DNA of 64,000 nucleotides, taken from assembly GCF_000284595.1 (NCBI RefSeq), contig NC_017671.1:2017001-2081000 (forward strand). The letters are read 5' to 3'. The notes under the pieces were generated by a model. The model had not been told where the DNA came from and did no database searches. It saw only the letters and a program-made list of their open reading frames with translations. Every line of letters starts with the position of its first letter. The stretch's first letter is position 1. This document shows, in pieces, positions 1 through 9,555 of the stretch. Position numbers and translations under genes: made by a program. Origin of the DNA: Stenotrophomonas maltophilia D457. Its GTDB lineage: Bacteria > Pseudomonadota > Gammaproteobacteria > Xanthomonadales > Xanthomonadaceae.

Positions 1-452
1 TGGGCGAGTACACCGGTACTCTGCTGCTGGTCAGCCACGACCGTGACTTCATCGACAACGTGGTGACCTCCACGCTGGTGATGGAAGGCGACGGCGTGAT
101 CGGCGAGTACGTCGGTGGCTACAGCGACTGGCAGCGCTATGCGGCCAGCGTGGCTGCGCCTGCCGCGGCCCCGGCTGCCAAGCCGGCGACTGCTGCACCG
201 GCCGCTGCTGCGGCCGCGACTCCCGCAGCCCCCAAGCGCAAGCTGGCGTACAAGGAAGCGCGCGAGCTGGAGCAGCTGCCAAAGACCATCGAGAAGCTGG
301 AAGGCGATGTCGAAGGGCTGACCTCGGCGATGAACGACCCATCGTTCTACACCCGCAGCAGTGCTGAAGTGACGGCGCACACCCAGCAGCTGGCCAAGGT
401 GCAGGCCGAACTGGATGCCGCTTACGCGCGCTGGGAAGAGCTGGAAGGCTGA
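1..452 (+). CDS. ABC-F family ATPase, C-terminal part (Uup-like), truncated by window edge
   Basis: The open frame runs from base 3 with no start codon, so only the C-terminal ~149 residues are present. It begins with the end of an ABC nucleotide-binding domain: LLLVSHDRDFIDNVV contains the H-loop typical of ABC-F proteins, followed by the 'YVGGYSDW' segment. Next comes an Ala/Pro-rich linker, then a Lys/Glu-rich helical tail that looks like the coiled-coil C-terminal domain of Uup. ABC-F proteins have no membrane domain and act on the ribosome or on nucleic acid structures. Ettapart from the tail the family assignment is firm; the choice of Uup over another ABC-F is inferred from the C-terminal domain. 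Confidence 0.85.
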   Translation, partial: GEYTGTLLLVSHDRDFIDNVVTSTLVMEGDGVIGEYVGGYSDWQRYAASVAAPAAAPAAKPATAAPAAAAAATPAAPKRKLAYKEARELEQLPKTIEKLEGDVEGLTSAMNDPSFYTRSSAEVTAHTQQLAKVQAELDAAYARWEELEG

Positions 453-486
453 GCGTTGACCGGCGCCAGCGATCGCGCCGATTGAT

Positions 487-567
487 GTAGAGCCGAGCCC
501 ACGCTCGGCTCAGCAGATCCACGCCATGCGTGGATATCCGGAATCTGTGCGGACCAACGGTCCGCAC
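487..567. repeat. SMAG-type REP plus two small palindromes
   Basis: A GTAG-headed hairpin (gtagagccgagc...gctcggct, 487-510) matches the SMAG REP pattern of S. maltophilia. It is followed by the palindrome atccacgccatgcgtggat (516-534) and a hairpin with gtgcggacc/ggtccgcac arms (547-567). All lie between convergent genes, where they could protect or terminate transcripts. Close relatives of the middle palindrome recur near 35900 and 57370. Confidence 0.8.
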
Positions 568-607
568 CCACCAACCGACGGTCCGCACCGACCGGGGGGG
601 CCGGCCG

Positions 608-1069
608 TCATTTGACCCCGTGCAGATCCCGCAGCTGGCTCGGCCGGCTGCCGAAGTACGCCGCCAGATCGGCGATGTCCTGATCACTCAGGTCCTTCGC
701 CTGCGGCGTCATCAGCGCATGCTGGCGGTCACCGGCGCGGTAGGCCTGCAGCGCGTGCGCCAGGTAGTCACCGTACTGCCCACCCAGCTTCGGATAGGTC
801 GGATCGATCGGCGCATTGCCGTCGGCCCCATGGCAGTCGATGCAGCTCTGGTTGGTGGCTTTGCCCTTCACCTTGGCGCGGGCTTCACCGGCGGCCTCGC
901 GACCTGCCGGCAGGCCGGCGGAGGACGATGAACCGTGCTCGCCGCTGGCATGGCCCGGGTCGGCGGCCGATTTTTCGCTGTTTTCCACCTGCGACTGTGA
1001 GCAGGCGGCCAGCAGCAGGGCAACGGACAGGGCGATGGCGTGACGCATCGGATGCGCGGCTTTCGACAT
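608..1069 (-). CDS. c-type cytochrome lipoprotein (class I, c553/c4-like)
   Basis: This 153-residue protein has an N-terminal lipobox (LLAAC, Cys23), so it is probably a membrane-anchored periplasmic lipoprotein. A low-complexity linker leads to one haem-binding motif CIDCH (Cys76, Cys79, His80). A Met-containing segment (ALMTPQAKDL) after it could supply the axial ligand, and the helix SDQDIADLAAYF is typical of class I cytochromes c. It lies 9 bp after another cytochrome on the same strand, so the two are probably co-transcribed and may pass electrons to a terminal oxidase or reductase. A start at Met8 is also possible and would shorten the signal peptide. Confidence 0.85.
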   Translation of the reverse strand: MSKAAHPMRHAIALSVALLLAACSQSQVENSEKSAADPGHASGEHGSSSSAGLPAGREAAGEARAKVKGKATNQSCIDCHGADGNAPIDPTYPKLGGQYGDYLAHALQAYRAGDRQHALMTPQAKDLSDQDIADLAAYFGSRPSQLRDLHGVK

Positions 1070-1078
1070 GGGCGGGCC

Positions 1079-1468
1079 TTACTTGACGGTGGACAGGTAA
1101 ACAGAGAGATCGGCGATCTCCTGTTCGCTGAAACTCATCGACTGCGCCTGCATCGTCGGATGCCGGCGCTTGCCCTGGCGGTACTCGGTCAGGGCCTGGG
1201 CCAGATACTGCTGGGTCTGGCCGCCGATCTTCGGCACCCGGTAACTGGGGTAGGCGTTCTTGTAGCCGGTGATCCCGTGGCAGCCCTGGCAGGTGTAGGC
1301 CAGGACGCGGCCATTGTCGAAGTTGCCGGTGGGTGCGGCGGGCGCTGGCGCAACGGCCGGAGCCGGGGCCGGGGCGGGTGTGGCAGGAGCAGGAGCGGGC
1401 TGTGCGGCGGCCCCAAGGGGCAGGAGGACGGCCAGAGCGAGACAAGCGGCGAGCGGCTGCGGGCGCAT
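1079..1468 (-). CDS. periplasmic c-type cytochrome (class I)
   Basis: The 129-residue reading starts at MRPQPLAAC, which gives a clean signal peptide; the frame is open 26 codons further upstream, but that stretch does not look coding. After the signal comes a ~25-residue Pro/Ala-rich linker, then one haem motif CQGCH (Cys60, Cys63, His64). The C-terminal FSEQEIADLSVYL helix is the usual class I ending. It is upstream of the lipoprotein cytochrome at 608-1069 and shares its monohaem organisation and 'KIGGQ/KLGGQ' motif, so the pair look like diverged paralogues. The electron-transfer partner cannot be read from the sequence. Confidence 0.85.
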   Translation of the reverse strand: MRPQPLAACLALAVLLPLGAAAQPAPAPATPAPAPAPAVAPAPAAPTGNFDNGRVLAYTCQGCHGITGYKNAYPSYRVPKIGGQTQQYLAQALTEYRQGKRRHPTMQAQSMSFSEQEIADLSVYLSTVK

Positions 1469-1673
1469 GGTGTCGTTTCCGGGGATTCGGGTCTGGTCGT
1501 TCCGGCGTGGGGTACGGAACGACCCGAGTATAGCCTCAGGTTTCATCTAGCTGAAATGGGGGCGCGCCGACCAGCGGCGTGAAGGCACCATGACCTTTGG
1601 GATATGGTGTTGCCGTGAAGTGGTGCATTACTTTGCTACCACACCTGTCCACGCATCCTTCAGGGACCCGACG

Positions 1674-2819
1674 ATGTCGCACCCAACCTTCCTGTCCGGC
1701 CGTCGCAGCGGAATCTGCGCTGCCGCACTGCTGATCTCCACCTCCCTGCTGCTGGGCGGTTGCGCCGCAGGGCCCAATTCCGAAGCCAAGGCTGCCGAGA
1801 CCAAGGAGGAGAAGAAGGTCGACGCAGTCCCGGTCGAAGTGGCGGTGGCCAGCCATCGTGCCGTCGCGGCCAGCTACACCGGCACGGCCGCGCTGGAACC
1901 ACGCGCCGAGTCGCAGGTGGTCGCCAAGACCTCCGGCGTGGCGCTGGCGGTGCTGGTCGAGGAAGGGCAGCGGGTCACCGCCGGCCAACCGCTGGTGCGG
2001 CTGGACCCGGATCGTGCACGGCTGGCCGTTGCACAGAGCGAAGCGCAGATGCGCAAGCTGGAAAACAATTACCAGCGCGCACAGAAGCTGGTCGGCCAGC
2101 AGATGGTCAGCGCCGCCGATGTCGACCAGCTGCGCTACGACCTGGAAAACGTCCGTGCGCAGTACCGGCTGGCCACGCTGGAGCTGTCCTACACCACGGT
2201 GGTGGCACCGATTTCCGGCGTGATCGCATCGCGCTCGATCAAGACCGGCAACTTCGTGCAGATCAACACGCCGATCTTCCGCATCGTCGACAACTCGCGG
2301 CTGGAAGCCACCCTCAACGTGCCCGAGCGTGAACTGGCCACCCTGCGCGCCGGCCAGCCGGTGACGCTGGCGGCCGACGCGTTGCCGGGGCAGAGCTTCA
2401 CCGGCACCGTTGATCGCATCGCGCCGGTGGTGGATTCGGGCAGCGGCACGTTTCGCGTGGTCAGCGCCTTCGACGGCGCCGCACACGCGCTGCAGCCCGG
2501 CATGTTCGGTCGCATCCGCATCGACTACGACCAGCGTGCCGATGCGCTGGTCGTACCGCGCCTGGCGTTGCTCGACGACGGTGAGCCGGCGGTGTTCCGC
2601 GTGCGCGAAGGCAAGGTCGCACGCGTTCCGGTCAAGCTGGGTTACGCCGAGGGCCCGTGGGTGGAGATCCGTGATGGCCTGGCGGCCGGTGATCAGGTGG
2701 TCACCGCCGGCAAGGTCGCCCTGCGCGACGGCACCACGGTGCAGGTGATTGCCGATCCGAAGGCGAAGACGGTCGCTGCGGCCGCCAAGCCCGCAGACAA
2801 GGCCGGGAGCAAGCAATGA
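1674..2819 (+). CDS. RND efflux periplasmic adaptor (membrane fusion protein), lipoprotein
   Basis: The 381-residue adaptor starts at MSHPTFLSGRRSG; an ATG 28 codons upstream is in frame but would bury the signal. The lipobox LLGGC puts the acylated Cys at residue 30. A lipoyl half-motif, a helical hairpin rich in Gln/Glu/Arg (about residues 115-170), the second lipoyl half around TVVAPISGVIAS, and beta-barrel and membrane-proximal domains follow in the standard HlyD/AcrA order. It overlaps the first RND pump by 4 bp (ATGA), so the two are translationally coupled. It should bridge the two inner-membrane pumps to an outer-membrane channel encoded elsewhere, as no OprM/TolC gene is in the operon. 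Confidence 0.93.
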   Translation: MSHPTFLSGRRSGICAAALLISTSLLLGGCAAGPNSEAKAAETKEEKKVDAVPVEVAVASHRAVAASYTGTAALEPRAESQVVAKTSGVALAVLVEEGQRVTAGQPLVRLDPDRARLAVAQSEAQMRKLENNYQRAQKLVGQQMVSAADVDQLRYDLENVRAQYRLATLELSYTTVVAPISGVIASRSIKTGNFVQINTPIFRIVDNSRLEATLNVPERELATLRAGQPVTLAADALPGQSFTGTVDRIAPVVDSGSGTFRVVSAFDGAAHALQPGMFGRIRIDYDQRADALVVPRLALLDDGEPAVFRVREGKVARVPVKLGYAEGPWVEIRDGLAAGDQVVTAGKVALRDGTTVQVIADPKAKTVAAAAKPADKAGSKQ

Positions 2820-5800
2820 CCGCCCCGGGCCACGACCACGGTGCCTCGCCGGCGAGCGACGGCGCCGCCGCCGGCATGCGCGGCGGCCTGGTGGAGTTTG
2901 CCACCCGCCGCCGCGTGACCATCGCCATGTGCACGGTCACGCTGCTGCTGTTCGGCCTGATCGCGCTGGGCAATCTCAAGGTCAACCTGCTGCCCGACCT
3001 GAGCTACCCGACGCTGACCGTGCGCACCGAATACACCGGTGCAGCGCCGACTGAAATCGAAACCCTGATCACCCAGCCGGTCGAAGAAGCGGTCGGCGTG
3101 GTCAAGAACCTGCGCAAGCTGAAGTCGGTCTCGCGCACCGGCCAGAGCGACGTGGTGCTGGAATTCGCCTGGGGCACCAACATGGACCAGGCCAGCCTGG
3201 AGGTGCGCGACAAGATGGAAGCGCTGAACCTGCCGCTGGAGGCCAAGGCCCCGGTGCTGCTGCGCTTCAATCCGTCAACCGAGCCGATCATGCGCCTGGT
3301 GCTGTCGAACAAGACGGCGCCGACCAGCGATGCCGATGCGGTGCGCGAGCTGACCGGCCTGCGCCGCTATGCCGATGAAGACCTCAAGAAGAAGCTGGAG
3401 CCGGTCACCGGTGTGGCGGCAGTGAAGGTGGGCGGCGGCCTGGAGGACGAGATCCAGGTCGACATCGACCAGCAGAAGCTTGCCCAGCTGAACCTGCCGA
3501 TCGACACCGTCATCAAGCGCCTGAAGGACGAGAACATCAACATTTCCGGCGGCCGCCTGGAGGAGGGCTCGCAGCGCTTCCTGGTGCGTACCGTCAACCA
3601 GTTCGCCGACCTGGAGGAGATCCGCAACCTGCTGGTGACCACCCAGGCCGCCAATGGCAGCGCCGCGGACTCGGCGCTGCAGCAGATGTTCAACATCGCC
3701 GCGTCGACCGGTTCGGCGGCCGCCATCGCGGCGGCGTCGGCGGCACAGAGCGCGTCGTCCGGTGGTGGCTCCAGCGTGGTTGCCAACGGCGTGCCGGTGC
3801 GCCTGAAGGACGTGGCCACCGTGCGCCAGGGCTACAAGGAGCGCGAAGCGATCATCCGCCTGGGCGGCAAGGAATCGGTCGAGCTGGCCATCTACAAGGA
3901 AGGCGACGCCAACACCGTGTCCACCGCTGATGCGCTGCGCAAGCGCCTGGAGCAGATCAAGGGCACGTTCCCGTCCGATGTCGAGCTGACCACCATCGAG
4001 GACCAGTCGCGCTTCATCGAGCACGCCATCGCCGACGTCAAGAAGGATGCCGTGATCGGCGGCCTGCTGGCGATCCTGATCATCTTCCTGTTCCTGCGCG
4101 ATGGCTGGAGTACGTTCGTGATCAGCCTGTCGTTGCCGGTCTCGATCATCGCCACGTTCTTCTTCATGGGCCAGCTCGGCCTGAGCTTGAACGTGATGTC
4201 GCTGGGTGGCCTGGCATTGGCCACCGGCCTGGTGGTGGATGACTCGATCGTGGTGCTGGAGAGCATCGCCAAGGCCCGTGAGCGTGGCCTGGGCATCCTG
4301 CAGGCGGCGATCGCCGGCACCCGTGAAGTGAGCATGGCCGTGGTCGCCTCGACCCTGACCACCATCGCGGTGTTCCTGCCGCTGGTGTTCGTCGATGGCA
4401 TCGCCGGGCAGCTGTTCCGCGACCAGGCGCTGACCGTGGCGATCGCCATCGCGATCTCGCTGCTGGTGTCGATGACCCTGATCCCGATGCTGAGCTCGCT
4501 GAAGGGGCGGCCGCCGCTGGCGTTCCCGGAAGAGGCGCCGAACGCAGCATGGCAGCCGCAGAAGCGTTGGCAGAAGCCGGTTGCACTGGGCCGCCGTGGC
4601 GTGCTCGCCAGCGTGCGCTGGAGCTTCTATGCGCTGGCCTGGCTCGTGGTGCGCCTGTGGCGCGGCGTGGTGGCGGTGGTCGGCCCGGTGATGCGCAAGG
4701 CCAGCGACCTGGCGATGAAGCCCTATGCAGGCGCCGAGCGAGGCTACCTGCGCCTGCTGCCGAGTGCGCTGGCGCATCCCGGCAAGGTGCTGGGCGTGGC
4801 AGCCATCATTTTCGTGGCGACCATGGCGCTGGTGCCGATGCTTGGCGCCGACCTGATCCCGCAGCTGGCGCAGGACCGTTTCGAAATGACGGTGAAGCTG
4901 CCGGCCGGCACGCCGCTCAAGCAGACCGATGCGCTGGTGCGCGAGCTGCAGCTGGCGCATGGCAAGGGCGAAGGCGTGGCCTCGCTGTATGGCGTCAGTG
5001 GCAGCGGCACCCGGCTGGATGCCAGCCCGACCGAAAGTGGCGAGAACATCGGCAAGCTGACCGTGGTGATGGAAGGTGGCGGCAATGCGCACACTGAAGC
5101 GGCGATCACCGAGCGCCTGCGCGGCACCATGAGCCAGCACCCGGGTGCCCAGGTCGACTTCGCGCGGCCGGCGTTGTTCAGCTTTTCCACGCCGCTGGAA
5201 ATCGAACTGCGCGGGCAGGACATGGCGACCCTGGAAGTGGCCGGCCAGCGCCTGGCGGCGATGCTGCGCGGCAACGCCCACTACGCCGACGTGAAGTCGA
5301 CGGTGGAAGAGGGCTTCCCGGAAATCCAGATCCGCTTCGACCAGGAGCGCGCCGGTGCACTGGGCCTGACCACCCGCCAGATCGCCGACGTGGTGGTGAA
5401 GAAGGTGCGTGGCGACGTCGCCACCCGCTACAGCTTCCGTGACCGCAAGATCGACGTGCTGGTGCGCGCCCAGGAAGGTGACCGCGCCAGCGTGGAGAGC
5501 ATCCGCCGGCTGATCGTCAATCCGGGCAGCACCCGCCCGGTGACCCTGGACGCGGTGGCCGACGTGGTCGCCACCACCGGCCCCAGCGAGATCCATCGTG
5601 CCGACCAGACCCGGGTGGCGGTGGTGTCGGCCAACCTGCGCGACATCGACCTGGGCGCCGCCATGCGCGAAGTGCAGCAGATGGTGGCCGAACAGCCGCT
5701 GGGCGCAGGCGTGGGCCTGCACATCGGTGGCCAGGGCGAGGAGCTGGCGCAGGCGGCGAAGTCGCTGATCTTCGCCTTCGGCCTGGCGATCTTCCTGGTC

Positions 5801-6337
5801 TACCTGGTGATGGCCTCGCAGTTCGAATCCCTGCTGCACCCGTTCGTGATCCTGTTCACCATCCCGCTGGCGCTGGTCGGCGCGATCCTGGCGCTGATGC
5901 TGACCGGAAAGCCCATCTCGGTGGTGGTGTTCATCGGCCTGATCCTGCTGGTCGGCCTGGTCACCAAGAACGCGATCATCCTGATCGACAAGGTCAACCA
6001 GCTGCGCGAGGCCGGCGTGGCCAAGCATGAGGCGCTGGTGGAAGGTGCGCGCTCGCGCCTGCGGCCGATCATCATGACCACGCTGTGCACGCTGTTCGGC
6101 TTCCTGCCGCTGGCGGTGGCGATGGGCGAGGGCGCCGAAGTGCGTGCACCGATGGCGATCACCGTGATCGGTGGCCTGCTGGTGTCGACGCTGCTGACGC
6201 TGCTGGTGATCCCGGTGGTGTACGACCTGATGGATCGTCGCGGCGACGCCTACTACCGTGAGCGCGGCCGCAAGCACGCCGGTGAGGGCCTGCATGGCGA
6301 CGAGGGCGGCACAGCGGGTGTGGAGGAACCGGCATGA
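2816..6337 (+). CDS. RND multidrug efflux transporter, first pump (long variant)
   Basis: At 1173 residues this HAE1/AcrB-type pump is longer than the usual 1020-1050. The first TM segment is near residues 38-55, and a periplasmic loop begins LLPDLSYPTLTVRTEY. The proton-relay helix carries adjacent acidic residues (VVDDSIVVLE, Asp475-Asp476). Two things explain the extra length. An Ala/Ser-rich insert at about residues 280-323 (IAASTGSAAAIAAASAAQS) lies in the porter domain. A long loop after the first six TM helices (about 560-650) carries a further hydrophobic stretch near WSFYALAWLVVRLW. It overlaps both neighbours by 4 bp. Substrates cannot be inferred. The two-pump layout resembles MdtBC-type systems, but identity to a named Sme pump was not established. 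Confidence 0.93.
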   Translation: MTAPGHDHGASPASDGAAAGMRGGLVEFATRRRVTIAMCTVTLLLFGLIALGNLKVNLLPDLSYPTLTVRTEYTGAAPTEIETLITQPVEEAVGVVKNLRKLKSVSRTGQSDVVLEFAWGTNMDQASLEVRDKMEALNLPLEAKAPVLLRFNPSTEPIMRLVLSNKTAPTSDADAVRELTGLRRYADEDLKKKLEPVTGVAAVKVGGGLEDEIQVDIDQQKLAQLNLPIDTVIKRLKDENINISGGRLEEGSQRFLVRTVNQFADLEEIRNLLVTTQAANGSAADSALQQMFNIAASTGSAAAIAAASAAQSASSGGGSSVVANGVPVRLKDVATVRQGYKEREAIIRLGGKESVELAIYKEGDANTVSTADALRKRLEQIKGTFPSDVELTTIEDQSRFIEHAIADVKKDAVIGGLLAILIIFLFLRDGWSTFVISLSLPVSIIATFFFMGQLGLSLNVMSLGGLALATGLVVDDSIVVLESIAKARERGLGILQAAIAGTREVSMAVVASTLTTIAVFLPLVFVDGIAGQLFRDQALTVAIAIAISLLVSMTLIPMLSSLKGRPPLAFPEEAPNAAWQPQKRWQKPVALGRRGVLASVRWSFYALAWLVVRLWRGVVAVVGPVMRKASDLAMKPYAGAERGYLRLLPSALAHPGKVLGVAAIIFVATMALVPMLGADLIPQLAQDRFEMTVKLPAGTPLKQTDALVRELQLAHGKGEGVASLYGVSGSGTRLDASPTESGENIGKLTVVMEGGGNAHTEAAITERLRGTMSQHPGAQVDFARPALFSFSTPLEIELRGQDMATLEVAGQRLAAMLRGNAHYADVKSTVEEGFPEIQIRFDQERAGALGLTTRQIADVVVKKVRGDVATRYSFRDRKIDVLVRAQEGDRASVESIRRLIVNPGSTRPVTLDAVADVVATTGPSEIHRADQTRVAVVSANLRDIDLGAAMREVQQMVAEQPLGAGVGLHIGGQGEELAQAAKSLIFAFGLAIFLVYLVMASQFESLLHPFVILFTIPLALVGAILALMLTGKPISVVVFIGLILLVGLVTKNAIILIDKVNQLREAGVAKHEALVEGARSRLRPIIMTTLCTLFGFLPLAVAMGEGAEVRAPMAITVIGGLLVSTLLTLLVIPVVYDLMDRRGDAYYRERGRKHAGEGLHGDEGGTAGVEEPA

Positions 6338-9300
6338 GTGTTGCCGAGTTCTCCATCCGCCGTCCGGTCACCACCATCATGTGCTTCGTGTCGCTGGTGG
6401 TGATCGGCCTGATCGCTTCGTTCCGGCTGCCGCTGGAGGCGTTGCCGGACATCTCCGCGCCGTTCCTGTTCGTGCAGATTCCCTACACCGGCTCGACCCC
6501 GGAAGAAGTGGAACGGACCATCATCCGTCCGGTCGAGGAATCGCTGGCGACGATGACCGGCATCAAGCGCATGCGCTCGTCGGCCACCTCCGAGGCGGCG
6601 CTGATCTACATCGAGTTCAGCGACTGGGACCGCGACATCGCCATTGCCGCGTCGGACGCGCGCGAGCGTATCGACGCGATCCGCAGCGACCTGCCCGACG
6701 ACCTGCAGCGCTACAACGTGTTCAAGTGGTCCAGCAGCGACCAGCCCGTGCTGAAGGTGCGGCTGGCCAGCACCACCGACCTGACCACCGCCTATGACAT
6801 GCTCGATCGTGAGTTCAAGCGGCGCATCGAGCGTATTCCCGGTGTGGCCCGCGTCGATATCACCGGTGCGCCGCCGAACGAGGTGGAGATCGCCATCGAT
6901 CCGAACCGGCTCAACGCGCATGGGTTGAGCATCAACGAGCTGAGCGAGCGCCTGCGCACGCTGAACTTCTCAATCTCGGCCGGGCAGATCGATGACAACG
7001 GCCAACGCGTGCGCGTGCAGCCGGTAGGCGAGATCACCGACCTTCAGGAGATGCGCGACCTGGTGATCAACGCCAAGGGCCTGCGCCTGGGCGACATCGC
7101 CGACGTGCGCCTGAAGCCGGCGCGGATGAACTACGGGCGCCGCCTGGACGGCAACCCGGCGGTGGGCCTGGACATCTTCAAGGAACGCAGCGCCAACCTG
7201 GTGGACGTTTCGCGTGCGGCACTGGCCGAGGTCGAGGCGATCCGCGCGCAGCCGTCGATGCGCGACGTGCAGATCAAGGTGATCGACAACCAGGGCAAGG
7301 CAGTGACGTCCTCGCTGCTGGAGCTGGCCGAGGCCGGCGCGGTCGGCCTGATCCTGTCGGTCACCGTGCTGTTCTTCTTCCTGCGCCATTGGCCGTCGAC
7401 GCTGATGGTGACCCTGGCCATTCCGATCTGCTTCACCATCACCCTCGGCTTCATGTACTTCGTCGGGGTGACACTCAACATCCTGACCATGATGGGCCTG
7501 CTGCTGGCCGTCGGCATGCTGGTCGACAACGCGGTGGTGGTGGTGGAGAGCATCTACCAGGAGCGCGAGCGCATGCCGGGGCAGCCACGGCTGGCCTCGA
7601 TCATCGGCACCCGCAACGTGGCCATCGCGCTCAGCGCCGGCACGCTGTGCCACTGCATCGTGTTCGTGCCGAACCTGTTCGGCGAGACCAACAACATCAG
7701 CATCTTCATGGCGCAGATCGCGATCACCATCTCGGTCTCGCTGCTGGCCTCGTGGCTGGTGGCGGTCAGCCTGATCCCGATGCTGTCCGCGCGCATGGCC
7801 ACGCCCAAGCTGGTGCACTCGCAGACCGGCCTGATCGCGCGCCTGCAGCGACGCTATGCGCAGCTGCTGGACTGGTCACTGCATCACCGCGGTTGGAGCC
7901 TGCTCGGCATCCTGCTCGTGGTGCTGGTCAGCCTGGTGCCGATGAAGCTGACCAAGGTCGACATGTTCGGTGGTGAGGGGGGCAAGGACATCTTCATCGG
8001 CTACATGTGGAAGGGCGCCTACACCTACCGCCAGATGTCCGAGGAAGTGGCGCGGGTGGAGAACTGGATCGACCAGAACCGCGAACGCCTGCACGTGAAG
8101 CAGGTGTATTCCTGGTACAGCGAGCAGGAAGGCAGCTCCACGGTGGTCACCCTGGACGAAAAATACGCCAAGGACATCAAGTCGCTGCAGGAGGAACTGC
8201 GCAAGGGCCTGCCGAAGTCGGCACGCACCGATTACTTCGTCGGCAACCAGGGCGGCGATGGCGGTGGCGGCAGCAACCAGGGCGTGCAGGTGCAGCTGGT
8301 GGGTGATTCCAGCTCGATGCTGCAGGAGATCGGCCAGGAAGTGGTGCCGTTGCTGGCGCAGCGTGCCGAGCTGCGTGACGTGCGCATCGACAACGGCGAG
8401 AAGGGCGGCGAGCTGAAGGTGCGCGTCGACCGCGAGCGTGCCGCAGCGTTCGGCTTCAATGCCGAGCAGGTGGCCAGCTTCGTCGGTCTGGCGCTGCGCG
8501 GCGCGCCGATGCGCGAGTTCCGACGCGGTGACAACGAAGTGCCGGTGTGGGTGCGCTTTGCCGGCGCCGAGCAGAGCAGCCCGGAAGACCTGGCCGGTTT
8601 CAGCGTGCGCACCGGCGATGGCCGCAGCGTGCCGCTGCTGAGCCTGGTCACCGTGGACGTTGGTTCGTCGGCCACCCAGATCGGCCGCACCAACCGCCAG
8701 ACCACGTTGACCATCAAGGCCAACCTGGCCGAGAAGGTCACCGCGCCGGACGGGCGCAAGGCGATCGAAGCCGTGCTCAAGCCGATGAACTTCCCGGCCG
8801 GCTATGGCTTCACTTTCGACGGCGGCGACTACGGCAACGACGACGAGGCCATGCAGCAGATGGTGTTCAACCTGCTGATCGCACTGGTGATGATCTACGT
8901 GGTGATGGCGGCGGTGTTCGAGTCGCTGCTGTTCCCGGCGGCGATCATGAGCGGCGTGCTGTTCTCGATCTTCGGCGTGTTCTGGCTGTTCTGGATCACC
9001 GGCACCTCGTTCGGGATCATGTCCTTCATCGGCATCCTGGTGCTGATGGGCGTGGTGGTGAACAACGGCATCGTGATGATCGAGCACATCAACAACCTGC
9101 GGCGCAGCGGCATGGGCCGCACCCAGGCGCTGGTGGAAGGCTCACGCGAACGCCTGCGCCCGATCATGATGACCATGGGCACGGCGATCCTGGCGATGAT
9201 CCCGATCTCGCTGACCGATACGCAGATGTTCGGCAATGGCCCGGAGTATTCGCCGATGGCGCGCGCGATTGCGGGCGGCCTGGCGTTCTCGACGGTGGTC

Positions 9301-9420
9301 AGCCTGCTGTTCCTGCCGACGATCTATGCGGTGCTCGATGACCTGCGCAATGCCGTGACGCGGTTGATCCGCCGTGCACGCGGGCTGGAGAGGATGGAGC
9401 CGGGCGCTGCCCGGCTGTAA
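6334..9420 (+). CDS. RND multidrug efflux transporter, second pump
   Basis: This 1028-residue AcrB-family protein is of normal length. It starts MSVAEFSIRRPVTTIM, typical of the N-terminal amphipathic and TM1 region, and has LPDISAPFLFVQIPY in the porter domain. The relay helix reads GMLVDNAVVVVES (Asp398). A second TM block near the C-terminus contains FIGILVLMGVVVNNGIVMIEHIN. A Gly-rich segment near residues 645-655 (GGDGGGGSNQ) sits in the second periplasmic loop. The start codon overlaps the stop of the first pump (ATGA), and a terminator follows at 9444-9484, so adaptor, pump 1 and pump 2 form one operon. By analogy with MdtBC the two pumps may form a mixed trimer; this is inference. Confidence 0.94.
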   Translation: MSVAEFSIRRPVTTIMCFVSLVVIGLIASFRLPLEALPDISAPFLFVQIPYTGSTPEEVERTIIRPVEESLATMTGIKRMRSSATSEAALIYIEFSDWDRDIAIAASDARERIDAIRSDLPDDLQRYNVFKWSSSDQPVLKVRLASTTDLTTAYDMLDREFKRRIERIPGVARVDITGAPPNEVEIAIDPNRLNAHGLSINELSERLRTLNFSISAGQIDDNGQRVRVQPVGEITDLQEMRDLVINAKGLRLGDIADVRLKPARMNYGRRLDGNPAVGLDIFKERSANLVDVSRAALAEVEAIRAQPSMRDVQIKVIDNQGKAVTSSLLELAEAGAVGLILSVTVLFFFLRHWPSTLMVTLAIPICFTITLGFMYFVGVTLNILTMMGLLLAVGMLVDNAVVVVESIYQERERMPGQPRLASIIGTRNVAIALSAGTLCHCIVFVPNLFGETNNISIFMAQIAITISVSLLASWLVAVSLIPMLSARMATPKLVHSQTGLIARLQRRYAQLLDWSLHHRGWSLLGILLVVLVSLVPMKLTKVDMFGGEGGKDIFIGYMWKGAYTYRQMSEEVARVENWIDQNRERLHVKQVYSWYSEQEGSSTVVTLDEKYAKDIKSLQEELRKGLPKSARTDYFVGNQGGDGGGGSNQGVQVQLVGDSSSMLQEIGQEVVPLLAQRAELRDVRIDNGEKGGELKVRVDRERAAAFGFNAEQVASFVGLALRGAPMREFRRGDNEVPVWVRFAGAEQSSPEDLAGFSVRTGDGRSVPLLSLVTVDVGSSATQIGRTNRQTTLTIKANLAEKVTAPDGRKAIEAVLKPMNFPAGYGFTFDGGDYGNDDEAMQQMVFNLLIALVMIYVVMAAVFESLLFPAAIMSGVLFSIFGVFWLFWITGTSFGIMSFIGILVLMGVVVNNGIVMIEHINNLRRSGMGRTQALVEGSRERLRPIMMTMGTAILAMIPISLTDTQMFGNGPEYSPMARAIAGGLAFSTVVSLLFLPTIYAVLDDLRNAVTRLIRRARGLERMEPGAARL

Positions 9421-9443
9421 TGCGCGCCAACGTGTTGTGGTGT

Positions 9444-9484
9444 GGGGGAGGCCGGTCGTAGTGGGGCGGTCTCCCCCTTTTTTT
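9444..9484 (+). terminator. Rho-independent terminator of the RND operon
   Basis: A GC-rich stem (gggggaggcc / ggtctccccc, one G-U pair) with a loop of about 13 bases is followed by a run of seven T. It lies 24 bp after the stop codon of the second RND pump. Confidence 0.85.
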
Positions 9485-9504
9485 CTGCTCGCCGCGTCGC
9501 GGCG

Positions 9505-9531
9505 TCGCCCGAGCATGGGCTCGGGCGCTAC
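9505..9531 (-). repeat. SMAG-type REP
   Basis: Read on the minus strand it is GTAG followed by a hairpin with cgcccgagc/gctcgggcg arms. It sits between the ends of the converging RND operon and the TraB-domain gene. Confidence 0.8.
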
Positions 9532-9555
9532 AGATTCTGTGGCCGGTTGAGAGGC

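Noticed and set aside
3275..6295. A 1006-codon open frame on the minus strand opposite the first RND pump
   Set aside because: It is His/Gln/Arg-rich and mirrors the codon pattern of the RND gene. High GC with strong third-base bias gives long antisense frames; no domain is seen.
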